A stretch of 64,000 nucleotides of DNA from Longimicrobium sp. Its GTDB lineage: Bacteria; Gemmatimonadota; Gemmatimonadetes; Longimicrobiales; Longimicrobiaceae. This document shows, piece after piece, positions 57,414 through 64,000 of this stretch. Made by a program: the position numbers and the translations under genes. The notes under the pieces are model-generated. The model made no database searches. It was not told the DNA's origin and saw nothing but the letters and a program-made list of their open reading frames with translations. The stretch covers positions 186,001-250,000 of the forward strand of contig NZ_DASVSF010000110.1 in the NCBI RefSeq assembly GCF_036388275.1, given 5' to 3'. How positions within the stretch are numbered: position 1 is the first letter of the stretch; each line of letters opens with the position of its first letter.

Positions 57414-57671
57414 TCAGGCCGCGATGGCGGCGATCCGGGCGCTCAGGCGGCTCTTGGCGCGCGCGGCCTTGTTCGGATGGATGATGCGCTTGCGGGCAGC
57501 GCGGTCCAGCAGCGAAGCGGCCTCGCGGAACGCGGGAGTCGCGTCATCGGCGCTCGTCGCGGAACGCACCTTCTTCAGCGCGGTGCGCAGACGCGAACGG
57601 AACTGACGGTTGCGCTCGGCGCGGACCTCGTTGGTCCGCATCCGCTTCTCGGCGGACTTGACGTTCGGCAA
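57414..57671 (-). CDS. rpsT: Ribosomal protein bS20
   Basis: This 85-residue basic protein of the small ribosomal subunit binds 16S rRNA early in assembly. It reads PNVKSAEKRMRTNEVRAERN, then FREAASLLDRAARKRIIHPN and KAARAKSRLSARIAA, all typical of bS20. The start is TTG at 57671, five bases after a GGAG Shine-Dalgarno; an earlier in-frame ATG would add an unrelated leader. E. coli rpsT also starts with UUG, where it contributes to autogenous translational control. It has its own promoter and terminator. Confidence 0.96.
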   Translation of the reverse strand: MPNVKSAEKRMRTNEVRAERNRQFRSRLRTALKKVRSATSADDATPAFREAASLLDRAARKRIIHPNKAARAKSRLSARIAAIAA

Positions 57672-57746
57672 GGCTTCTCCTCCAACGGAATCGGCGCCGC
57701 CCGGCACCGAAAGGTTTCGTAGCTGTCCAGAAAACAGGAAGCCCCA

Positions 57747-57775
57747 ACATTATGCCTTCACGCCCCGTCTGTCAA
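57747..57775 (-). promoter_or_regulatory. Promoter of rpsT
   Basis: On the minus strand TTGACA (57775-57770), a 17-base spacer and TAATGT (57752-57747) match the TTGACA/TANNNT pattern. The leader would be about 70 bases, long enough to hold a control structure. Confidence 0.7.
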
Positions 57776-57793
57776 CCCCGCCGCCGCGCCGTT

Positions 57794-57822
57794 TTGACAA
57801 CTTCTCAGGCCACGCGTAGCTT
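57794..57822 (+). promoter_or_regulatory. Promoter giving a leaderless site-2 protease mRNA
   Basis: TTGACA (57794-57799), a 17-base spacer and TAGCTT (57817-57822) form a near-consensus promoter. The ATG at 57829 begins 6 bases after the -10, where transcription itself should start. Confidence 0.7.
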
Positions 57823-57828
57823 GCGCGC

Positions 57829-58494
57829 ATGCAATTCAACCTCGAAGCCGTTCTCCTTGCTCTTCCCATCCTGCTGCTGTCCCTGACCGCGCACGAATTC
57901 GCCCACGCCTGGGTGGCGCTGCGGCAGGGCGACGATACCGCGTACAAGCAGGGCCGGGTGACCATGAACCCGGCCGCGCACGTCGACATCATCGGCACGC
58001 TCGTCTTTCCCGCGCTGGCCATCGGCAGCGGAATGCCGCTGCTGGGGTGGGCCAAGCCGGTGCCCACCGATCCTCGGAACTACCGAAATTACAAGCGTGG
58101 CGACATCCTGGTGTCCATCGCCGGGGTGTGCGCCAACGCCATCCTGGCGGTCTTCTTCGCCATCCTCGCGTTCCTTCTGGTGCGTGTGGTGGGTCCGAAT
58201 CTGCCCGACTCCGGCATAGAGACAGCCCAGATCGCACTTCAGATGTTGTGGTTCGGGGTGGTCGGCAACGTGGGCCTGATCATCTTCAACCTGCTGCCCA
58301 TTCCGCCGCTGGACGGATCGCACGTGATGTATCATTTGCTGCCTCCCAAGGCCGCCGCGTCGTACCGCCAGCTCTATCCGTATGGCTTCATCATCCTGTG
58401 GGCGCTGGTGCTCACCCGTGCCCTGAGCGTGATCTGGCCGGTCATTCAGGGGATCTCCAGGGTGCTGCTGCTGCCGGCCGGTATCCCCGTCTGA
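57829..58494 (+). CDS. Site-2 protease family membrane metallopeptidase
   Basis: This 221-residue membrane protein has about five to six helices. The zinc motif HEFAH (22-26) lies in the first helix, and the third ligand motif is NLLPIPPLDGSHV near residue 160, as in minimal S2P/SpoIVFB-like peptidases (YwhC type). It cleaves substrates inside the membrane; none is identifiable. No PDZ or CBS domain is present. It overlaps scpA by one base, and association of this S2P type with scpAB is common in bacteria. Confidence 0.93.
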   Translation: MQFNLEAVLLALPILLLSLTAHEFAHAWVALRQGDDTAYKQGRVTMNPAAHVDIIGTLVFPALAIGSGMPLLGWAKPVPTDPRNYRNYKRGDILVSIAGVCANAILAVFFAILAFLLVRVVGPNLPDSGIETAQIALQMLWFGVVGNVGLIIFNLLPIPPLDGSHVMYHLLPPKAAASYRQLYPYGFIILWALVLTRALSVIWPVIQGISRVLLLPAGIPV

Positions 58495-59234
58495 TGGAGG
58501 TGGTCGCGGCGCAGGACCCGTTCTCCATCGACGTGGAGCGGTTCCACGGGCCGCTGGACCTGCTGCTGCACCTGATCCGCAACCAGGACATCGACATCTT
58601 CGACATCCCCATCGCGAAGATCACCGAGCAGTTCCTGGCGGCCATCCGCGCGGTGGAGCACCTGGAGCTGGAACGGGCGGGGGAGTTCCTGGAGATGGCG
58701 GCCACGCTGGTGCGCATCAAGGCCCAGATGCTGTTTCCCCGCCGCGTGGACGACGAAGAGACCGAGGACCCGCGCGCCGACCTGGTGCGCCGCCTGCTGG
58801 AGTTCGAGCACTTTCGCGAGGCCGCCCAGCTGATGGAGCGCTCCGAGCGCGAGCGCGCCCGCCTGTTCGCCCGCGGCTTCGTGGAGGCGCGCCCCGCGCC
58901 GCGCCTGGCGGACCTGCCGCTGGATACGGAGTGGGACGAGGTGTGGGACGCGCTCGTTCGCCTGGGAGAGCGGCTGAACGCGCCCGAGATCGTGCACCAC
59001 GTGCGCGGGCGCGAAGTGAAGATGGAAGACAAGATCCAGGAGATCATGGCGCTCCTGGAGCAGCTGCGGCGCGTGGAGTTCGCGCGGATCGTGGAGCCGT
59101 GGGGCACGCGCATCCACGCGGTGGCCTCGCTGCTGGCCTGCCTGGAGCTGGCCAAGCGCAGCGTGGTGCGCGTGCGGCAGGCCAGCCCCTTCACCCCGCT
59201 CTGGATCTTTCACGCCAGGGACGACGCGGCGTGA
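58494..59234 (+). CDS. scpA: Segregation and condensation protein A
   Basis: This 246-residue kleisin bridges SMC heads in the condensin complex. The N-terminus FHGPLDLLLHLIRNQDIDIF and EFLEMAATLVRIKAQMLFP is diagnostic, and the C-terminal winged helix (VASLLACLELAKRSVVRVRQ) follows. The middle is acidic and helical. It overlaps scpB by GTGA. The smc gene is not in the window. Confidence 0.94.
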   Translation: MEVVAAQDPFSIDVERFHGPLDLLLHLIRNQDIDIFDIPIAKITEQFLAAIRAVEHLELERAGEFLEMAATLVRIKAQMLFPRRVDDEETEDPRADLVRRLLEFEHFREAAQLMERSERERARLFARGFVEARPAPRLADLPLDTEWDEVWDALVRLGERLNAPEIVHHVRGREVKMEDKIQEIMALLEQLRRVEFARIVEPWGTRIHAVASLLACLELAKRSVVRVRQASPFTPLWIFHARDDAA

Positions 59235-59803
59235 TCCGCCCCAGCCGCGTGATCGAGGCGCTGCTGTTCGCCAGCGAGTCGCCGCTTTCTCCCGCGGACC
59301 TGGCCCGCGCCGACGAGGCGCTGGACGAGGAGCGCGTGGAAGCCGCCATCGCCGAGCTGCGGGCCGAGTACGACCGCGAGGGGCGCGCGTTCACCGTCTT
59401 CGAGGTGGGCGGCGGCTACCAGCTGCTCACGCGGCCGGAGTTCGCGCCGGTGCTGGAGCGCTTCGACTCCGTTCCAGGCGCGCAGCGGCTGTCGGGGCCG
59501 GCGCTGGAAACGCTGGCCATCATCTCCTACCGCCAGCCCGTGGGGCGCGCCGAGATCGAGGAGATCCGCGGGGTGGGCGCGGGCGGCGTTCTGAAGACCC
59601 TGCAGGAGCGGGGATTGATCGAGGTGGTGGGCCGCGGCGAGGGGCTGGGCCGCCCGCTGCTGTATGGCACCACGCCCTTTTTCTTGCAGCATTTCGGCTT
59701 CCGGAGCCTGGCAGACCTGCCACGCTCCGAGGAGCTTCCCGTCGTGCTGGCGCGGCGGGACGAACCGAGGGACACGAATGGCGAAGCAGCCGGGATTTCT
59801 TAA
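59231..59803 (+). CDS. scpB: Segregation and condensation protein B
   Basis: This 190-residue protein has two winged-helix domains and binds ScpA as a dimer. It starts at GTG 59231 with VIEALLFASESPLSPADLAR. The hallmark region ETLAIISYRQPVGRAEIEEI, RGVGAGGVLKTLQERGLIE and YGTTPFFLQHFG is intact. Its last 26 bases overlap the rluB gene in another frame. Confidence 0.94.
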   Translation: MIRPSRVIEALLFASESPLSPADLARADEALDEERVEAAIAELRAEYDREGRAFTVFEVGGGYQLLTRPEFAPVLERFDSVPGAQRLSGPALETLAIISYRQPVGRAEIEEIRGVGAGGVLKTLQERGLIEVVGRGEGLGRPLLYGTTPFFLQHFGFRSLADLPRSEELPVVLARRDEPRDTNGEAAGIS

Positions 59804-61697
59804 GCGCGGCGAGTCGCTGCGCCTGCAGGCATTTCTCTCCCGCTCCGGCCTGGCTTCGCGCCGCGCCGCCGAGGAGATGATCGAGCATGGCCGCGTAAAG
59901 GTGAACGGCGCCGAGGTCACCGCGCAGGGCACGCGCGTGGTGGCGGGTGTGGACCGCGTGGAGCTGGATGGCGTGGAGGTGAAGGTGGCGCCCACCACCT
60001 GGCTGGCGCTGCACAAGCCTACGGGCTACGTCACCACCCGCCAGGACCCGTTCGGCCGCCGGACCGTCTACGAGCTGATCCCGGACAAGTTCCACGGCCT
60101 GTTCCACGTGGGCCGGCTGGACCGCGACAGCGAGGGGCTGCTGCTGCTGACCAACGACGGCGACGTGGCCAACCGCTTTCTCCATCCCAGCTTCGGCATC
60201 ACCAAGGAGTACGACGTCATCGCCAGCGGCAAGCCGACCGACGCGGCGCTGCGCCAGTTGGTGGAGGGGGTGGAACTGGAGGACGGCGTGGCCCAGGCGG
60301 AGTCGGCCCGGCTGATCGGGCCGGCGGGGAACGGGCAGTCGCGGCTGAAGCTGGTGCTGCGCGAGGGCAAGAAGCGCGAGGTGCGGCGGATGCTGGAGGC
60401 GGTGGGCCACCCCGTCCTGCGCCTCGTCCGCCGCCGCTTCGGGCCCATCGACCTGGGCGAGCTCCCCGAAGGCAAGTGGCGCGTGGTGCAGCCCGAGGAG
60501 CTGGTGCAGGTGCGCGACGCGCAGGCCAGCCCCAAGGGCGCCCGGCGTACCCCGGCGGCAGAGGCGGAGGCTCCCAAGGCCAAGCGCGTGCGCTCTGAGG
60601 CGGAGGATCGCCCGGCGCGCGGCAAGGCCGAGCGCCCGGGCCGCAAGGACGCGCCGCGGACCGCGCGTGGAAAGCCGGAACGCGAGGAAAAGCCGGCGCG
60701 CGGGCGTGGGCCGGAGCGGGGCTCGCCGCGAGGCCGCTCGTTCGAACGGGACGAGGCTGCTCCGGCGCCGCGCGAGCGGACGCCGATCACCATAGACTGG
60801 GACGCGGAGGAATGGGGCGACGCCAAGCCGCGCGGCGGCGATGCCCGGCCCAAGCGTGGTGCGTCCACCCCGACCCGCGGGGCGGATGAACGTCCGGCGG
60901 CACGCGGGCCCCGGACGGGTCCGGGACGCGCGGATCACTCCGCCGAGGACCGTCCCGCCGCACGTGGGCCCAGGACGGGCGCGGGACGTGGAGCGACGGA
61001 TCGCCCCTATCTCCCGGGCGATCGCGACCGCCCCGCGCCCGGCCGTGGAGGCTCGGACCGGGAGGATCGCCCTCGTCGCGACTTCCAGGACCGCGACGAC
61101 CGCCCGGCACGCGGGGGCTCGGATCGACCCGCCCGCGGTGGGACTGATCGCCCCGCGCGTGGTCCCGCCGATCGCCCGACGCGTGGTCCCTCCGATCGGC
61201 CGGCGGGCGGTGGAGCGGATCGTCCTCGCCGTGACTTCCAGGATCGGGACGACCGCCCGGCACGCGGCGGCTCCGATCGGCCCGCGCGCGGTGGGGCCGA
61301 TCGCCCGACCCGTGGTCCTGCCGACCGGCCGAAGAAGGGACCGGTGGACTGGGGCACGCGGGCGCCGCGGCAGGATCGCGATCAGCCTGCGTCGCGTGGC
61401 CCTCGGCCGGGCCCGGGGCGCCGCCCCGTGGACGACGACGACGATTTCGTGACGGAGCGCCGTCCGCGTTCGGCGCCGGCGGGGCGGGGGGGAGCCGGTC
61501 CGCAGCTTGACGGCGCGGTGCACGCCGGCGATCGTCCGGCGGGTGCGCGCCCGGGCGGCAGGCCCGGCGGCGCGAAGCCGAGTGGGGGCAAGCCCGGCGG
61601 TCGCAAGCCGGGCGGAGCCAAGCCGGGTCGGCCCGGAGCCAAGCCGCAGGGCCCCGGCAGGCGTCCCGGCCAGGGTGGAGGCAAGAAGGGCCGCTGA
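59778..61697 (+). CDS. rluB: Pseudouridine synthase RluB/RsuA family with long Arg/Gly-rich tail
   Basis: This 639-residue protein has an N-terminal S4 RNA-binding domain (LRLQAFLSRSGLASRRAAEE) and an RsuA/RluB/E/F-type catalytic domain with the Asp in FHVGRLDRDSEGLLLLTNDG. The core ends near residue 250, normal for rluB, which modifies 23S rRNA. The remaining ~390 residues are disordered and rich in Arg, Gly, Pro and Asp (units like DRPARGG and TRGPADRP), ending in a basic GKPGG-type tail. A ~46-residue block beginning RPRRDFQDRDDRPARGG is duplicated. Such RG-rich tails bind RNA or phase-separate in other proteins. A 16-bp hairpin follows the gene. Confidence 0.88.
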   Translation: MAKQPGFLKRGESLRLQAFLSRSGLASRRAAEEMIEHGRVKVNGAEVTAQGTRVVAGVDRVELDGVEVKVAPTTWLALHKPTGYVTTRQDPFGRRTVYELIPDKFHGLFHVGRLDRDSEGLLLLTNDGDVANRFLHPSFGITKEYDVIASGKPTDAALRQLVEGVELEDGVAQAESARLIGPAGNGQSRLKLVLREGKKREVRRMLEAVGHPVLRLVRRRFGPIDLGELPEGKWRVVQPEELVQVRDAQASPKGARRTPAAEAEAPKAKRVRSEAEDRPARGKAERPGRKDAPRTARGKPEREEKPARGRGPERGSPRGRSFERDEAAPAPRERTPITIDWDAEEWGDAKPRGGDARPKRGASTPTRGADERPAARGPRTGPGRADHSAEDRPAARGPRTGAGRGATDRPYLPGDRDRPAPGRGGSDREDRPRRDFQDRDDRPARGGSDRPARGGTDRPARGPADRPTRGPSDRPAGGGADRPRRDFQDRDDRPARGGSDRPARGGADRPTRGPADRPKKGPVDWGTRAPRQDRDQPASRGPRPGPGRRPVDDDDDFVTERRPRSAPAGRGGAGPQLDGAVHAGDRPAGARPGGRPGGAKPSGGKPGGRKPGGAKPGRPGAKPQGPGRRPGQGGGKKGR

Positions 61698-61703
61698 CGA
61701 GCC

Positions 61704-61739
61704 GCCCGGCAGCCGCGGTATCCACCGCGGCTGCCGGGC
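61704..61739 (+). terminator. Terminator-like hairpin of the scp-rluB operon
   Basis: A perfect 16-bp stem, GCCCGGCAGCCGCGGT (61704-61719) with its complement at 61724-61739, encloses ATCC, seven bases after the rluB stop. No T run follows. Confidence 0.7.
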
Positions 61740-61874
61740 ACCCGCCGAATCGCGGCTCTTGTGGAGCGTGCGCGTCGGCACCATCCTGCATGCCGTTGCA
61801 CCGCCGTATCCATCCGGGCGGGCCGCCGGGACTTTCCGCTACGGAGACGAGAGCGCACCGAGCGCCGAGCACCC

Positions 61875-63407
61875 ATGCCGCCGCCAAACACACCCTCGCG
61901 ACAGCTCGTGGACCTCGCCAAGGCCTTTGCCCTGGGCGAGTTCTACCCGCTCACGCATCCCACGCTCACCCAGGCCCTGCTGAGCCTGGCGACCACGCTG
62001 CTCTCCACGGGCGAATACCTGGAAATCCGCCTCTCGCCCGCCGGGGTGTCGGTGAACGGGGGGCACGGCCCACGGTCGGGCCACGTGGACCGCTTCGTCC
62101 ACCGCCTGGCGGAGCACGGCGTTTCGTCCATCGCCCTGCGCCACGACGTGGGGGCCGAGTCGCTGGGCCGCTTCCTGTCCGCAGCCGCGCTTCCGCCGCG
62201 GATCGCCAAGGCGGCCGGCGGGCTGGCCGGTGCGATGGCGGCCGCCGGGGCGGCGCGCGTTGCCCTGGACGGGCACTGGATCCAGCCGCCGCCCGTTGTG
62301 GTCAGCGCGTCCGCGGGAGGCGGAAGCAAGGTCGAGGGGCTGGAGCCGGGGATCGCGCTGTGGAGCGCGCACGACATGTACGAGCAGGTGCGCGACTCCG
62401 CGGTGCGCGTGGAGCACGAGAACACCGACGAGCTGCGCCGGATGATGCGCGAAACGGCGACGGAGTCCGAGCGGCTGGCGGTGCTCAACCGCCTGGAGTT
62501 CGTTGCGCAGTACTGCGTCTCGAAGGAGATGATGGATCGCGGCGTGGCGCTGATCCAGGACCTGCGCCACGATGCCGAGGAGCTGCGCGGCCGCAACCCC
62601 GCCGCCCGCGGGATGGTGATGCTGGCGATGCACCGGGTGGCCAACCGCGCGCTGATCGAGGAACTGGTGACGCGGCTGGGCAAAGCCCGCAGCGAGGACG
62701 AGCGCGCGAGCCTGCGCTCCACGCTGCTTCACATCGGCGCCGACACGGTGTCGCCGCTGGTGCGCTCGCTGGTCGCCGCGACGGACGTGTCGGCGCGGCG
62801 GGCCTATCGCGACGCGCTGGTGGCGCTGGACCAGGTGGGCGTGCCGCTGCTGGAAGACATGGTGGGCGACGAGCGCTGGTTCGTGGTCCGCAACATGGTG
62901 GGCATCCTGGGAGAGATTCGCAGCGCCGACGCCGTGGACCACTTCCGCCGCACCATCGAGCACTCCGACGCGCGGGTGCGCCGGGAGACGATCCTGGCGC
63001 TGTCCAAGATCGGCGGTGAAGAGGCGGTGCCGCTGCTGGCCAAGGGGCTGAACGACAAGGAGCCCAGCCTCCGCGCGGCGGCAGCGCTAGGGATGGGACT
63101 GACCAAGCTGGGGTTGGCTGTCACGCCACTGCTGGCGCGGCTGGCACAGGAAACGGACCAGGACACGCAGGTGGAGGTGATCCGTGCACTGGGGCGCGTG
63201 GGCGATGCGCGTGCGGTTCCGGTGCTGGCGGAGCGCGCCTCGGCGGGCGGATTCTTTCACCGCACACCGGCCGCGATTCGCGTGGAGGCGGTGCGCGCCC
63301 TGGCCGACGTGGGGGGCGAGCCGGCCCGCGCGGTGCTGCAGCGGCTGCTGAAGGACCGCAACGACCAGGTGCGCGAGGCGGTGTTCACGGCGCTCGCGAA
63401 GGAGTGA
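61875..63407 (+). CDS. HEAT-repeat protein with shared N-terminal module
   Basis: This 510-residue protein is built like the one at 23475. Its first ~110 residues match that protein and the HD-GYP protein: LAKAFALGEFYPLTHPTL, LEIRLSPAGVSVNG and HGVSSIALRHDVGAESLGR. A charged helical linker (about 170-235) is followed by HEAT/PBS-type repeats to the end (GDERWFVVRNMVGILGEIRS, SDARVRRETILALSKIGGEE, DRNDQVREAVFTALAKE). The spacing of DxxVR motifs is regular, about every 30-36 residues. The start MPPPNT at 61875 is chosen because the upstream frame is non-coding. Function is unknown; repeats suggest a protein-binding scaffold. Confidence 0.75.
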   Translation: MPPPNTPSRQLVDLAKAFALGEFYPLTHPTLTQALLSLATTLLSTGEYLEIRLSPAGVSVNGGHGPRSGHVDRFVHRLAEHGVSSIALRHDVGAESLGRFLSAAALPPRIAKAAGGLAGAMAAAGAARVALDGHWIQPPPVVVSASAGGGSKVEGLEPGIALWSAHDMYEQVRDSAVRVEHENTDELRRMMRETATESERLAVLNRLEFVAQYCVSKEMMDRGVALIQDLRHDAEELRGRNPAARGMVMLAMHRVANRALIEELVTRLGKARSEDERASLRSTLLHIGADTVSPLVRSLVAATDVSARRAYRDALVALDQVGVPLLEDMVGDERWFVVRNMVGILGEIRSADAVDHFRRTIEHSDARVRRETILALSKIGGEEAVPLLAKGLNDKEPSLRAAAALGMGLTKLGLAVTPLLARLAQETDQDTQVEVIRALGRVGDARAVPVLAERASAGGFFHRTPAAIRVEAVRALADVGGEPARAVLQRLLKDRNDQVREAVFTALAKE

Positions 63408-63438
63408 CGCCGCGCCGCGGCACTGTTCTTTCTGGCAC

Positions 63439-63472
63439 AACCGCCGCGGCCCTGCACCAGGCCGCGGCGGTT
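63439..63472 (+). terminator. Terminator-like hairpin after the HEAT gene
   Basis: AACCGCCGCGGCC (63439-63451) pairs perfectly with GGCCGCGGCGGTT (63460-63472) around an 8-base loop, 31 bases after the stop. No long T run follows. Confidence 0.75.
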
Positions 63473-63479
63473 CGTCATC

Positions 63480-64000
63480 GTGGGGCCGGTGGATGTGGAC
63501 CCGGACTGGCGCGGAGGCCGTGTCATCCTGAGGCCCAAGCGCGCCGGACTGGCCCGCACGCAAGACCATGCGGGCCGAAGGATCCAGCCGCGGACACGTA
63601 CGAGTCAGGGCGCGGCAGCGGTCACGGATGCAGAAGCCTCGGCTGCCGTGGGGCCCTCACCCGTCCTCGCTTATGCTCGTCCACCCTCTCCCACAAACAG
63701 CGTGGGAGAGGGGGTACACTTCGGGATCGGGAGCGTCAGGGCAGAGTTCGGTGCACGGGCCGGCGCCCCCCATCCCCAACCCTTCCCCCGCAAACAGCGC
63801 GGGGGAAGGGAGCCAGTCGAGTGCGCGAGGCCGGCCAAGGCGCGATTCAGGTCTCCCCCTCCCCTGCGCAGCGGGGGACGGGGGCCGGGGGGAGGGGGCT
63901 CCCAAGGCGTGCGACGCCGCCCGTCGAACCACGACCGAAGTTCCCCCCTCTCCCGGCGCAGTTTGCCGGGGGAGGGGCCGGGGGAGGGGCCCGCCGCGGC
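63480..64000. repeat. Intergenic repeat mosaic, no gene
   Basis: It contains a minus-oriented ATCCTGAGGCCC...GGGCCGAAGGATC element (about 63523-63586), a CCCTCTCCCAC hairpin (about 63684-63718), a CCCTTCCCCCGC hairpin (about 63780-63812), a CCCCTCCCCTGCGCAGC element (about 63850-63905) and a CCCCTCTCCCGGCGCAG element running off the window end (63930-64000). The order of the first four parallels that at 237-600 and 4823-5230 in part. Confidence 0.75.

Noticed and set aside
57333..57722. Plus-strand open frame over rpsT
   Set aside because: It is antisense to bS20, which has a matching promoter, ribosome-binding site and terminator on the minus strand.
60787..61893. Minus-strand open frame opposite the RluB tail
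   Set aside because: The RG-rich repeat keeps all frames open; the plus frame is continuous with a real catalytic domain while the minus frame has none.
1..64000. tRNA, rRNA, integrase, transposase or attachment sites
   Set aside because: None could be recognised on either strand; the accessory patch at 29.5-32.3 kb has no visible mobility gene or flanking direct repeats.

Overview
The window is very G+C-rich, gene-dense bacterial chromosome with many start/stop overlaps (ATGA, GTGA, TGATG) and frequent GTG and TTG starts. It contains no rRNA, tRNA, CRISPR array, transposase or phage gene that I can see. The gene content, and the many short palindromic intergenic repeats, resemble Gemmatimonadota of the Longimicrobium type. 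That assignment is recognition and inference, not a search result.

Layout. 1-5262: a two-component system cotranscribed with a PDZ-containing metallopeptidase, flanked by repeat mosaics. 5263-13476: a dolichol-phosphate-mannose-synthase-like glycosyltransferase with a methyltransferase, a secreted PPC-domain protein, an ECF sigma factor with a membrane partner, a small membrane protein, a serine beta-lactamase-like hydrolase and an M32 carboxypeptidase. 13904-16575: a truA, glyoxalase, purB operon on the minus strand. 17149-29533: the tryptophan genes, broken up by signalling genes (GAF-trpD; then lexA facing trpC-trpF-trpB, a HEAT protein, an HD-GYP protein, trpA and a chemoreceptor-like protein). 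29526-32299: an accessory patch with a polynucleotide-kinase-like ATPase and an FRG-domain protein, divergent from a probable MqsR/MqsA-like toxin-antitoxin pair. 32361-33290: prs.

33541-48699 is a 15-kb surface-polysaccharide locus. It encodes a WecA-type initiating transferase, seven later glycosyltransferases, an O-antigen polymerase/ligase-like protein, a flippase and two methyltransferases, with a hicBA pair inside it whose toxin gene is frameshifted. 48710-51128 holds a patatin-like lipase divergent from a small methyltransferase. 51903-56997 is the pyrR-pyrB-pyrC operon followed by a YhaM-like nuclease and a zinc-ribbon protein. 57414-61697 has rpsT divergent from a site-2 protease, scpA, scpB and an rluB with a very long Arg/Gly-rich tail. 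61875-63407 is a second HEAT protein.

Most interesting signals: (1) a dispersed ~57-bp intergenic element with a hairpin whose arms covary between copies; (2) a shared, apparently unnamed N-terminal module joining the two HEAT proteins and the HD-GYP protein; (3) a duplicated GAAC-N7-GAAG direct repeat between lexA and trpC; (4) the FRG/kinase module beside a toxin-antitoxin pair; (5) the frameshifted hicA; (6) a -10 box placed so that the site-2 protease operon should be leaderless.
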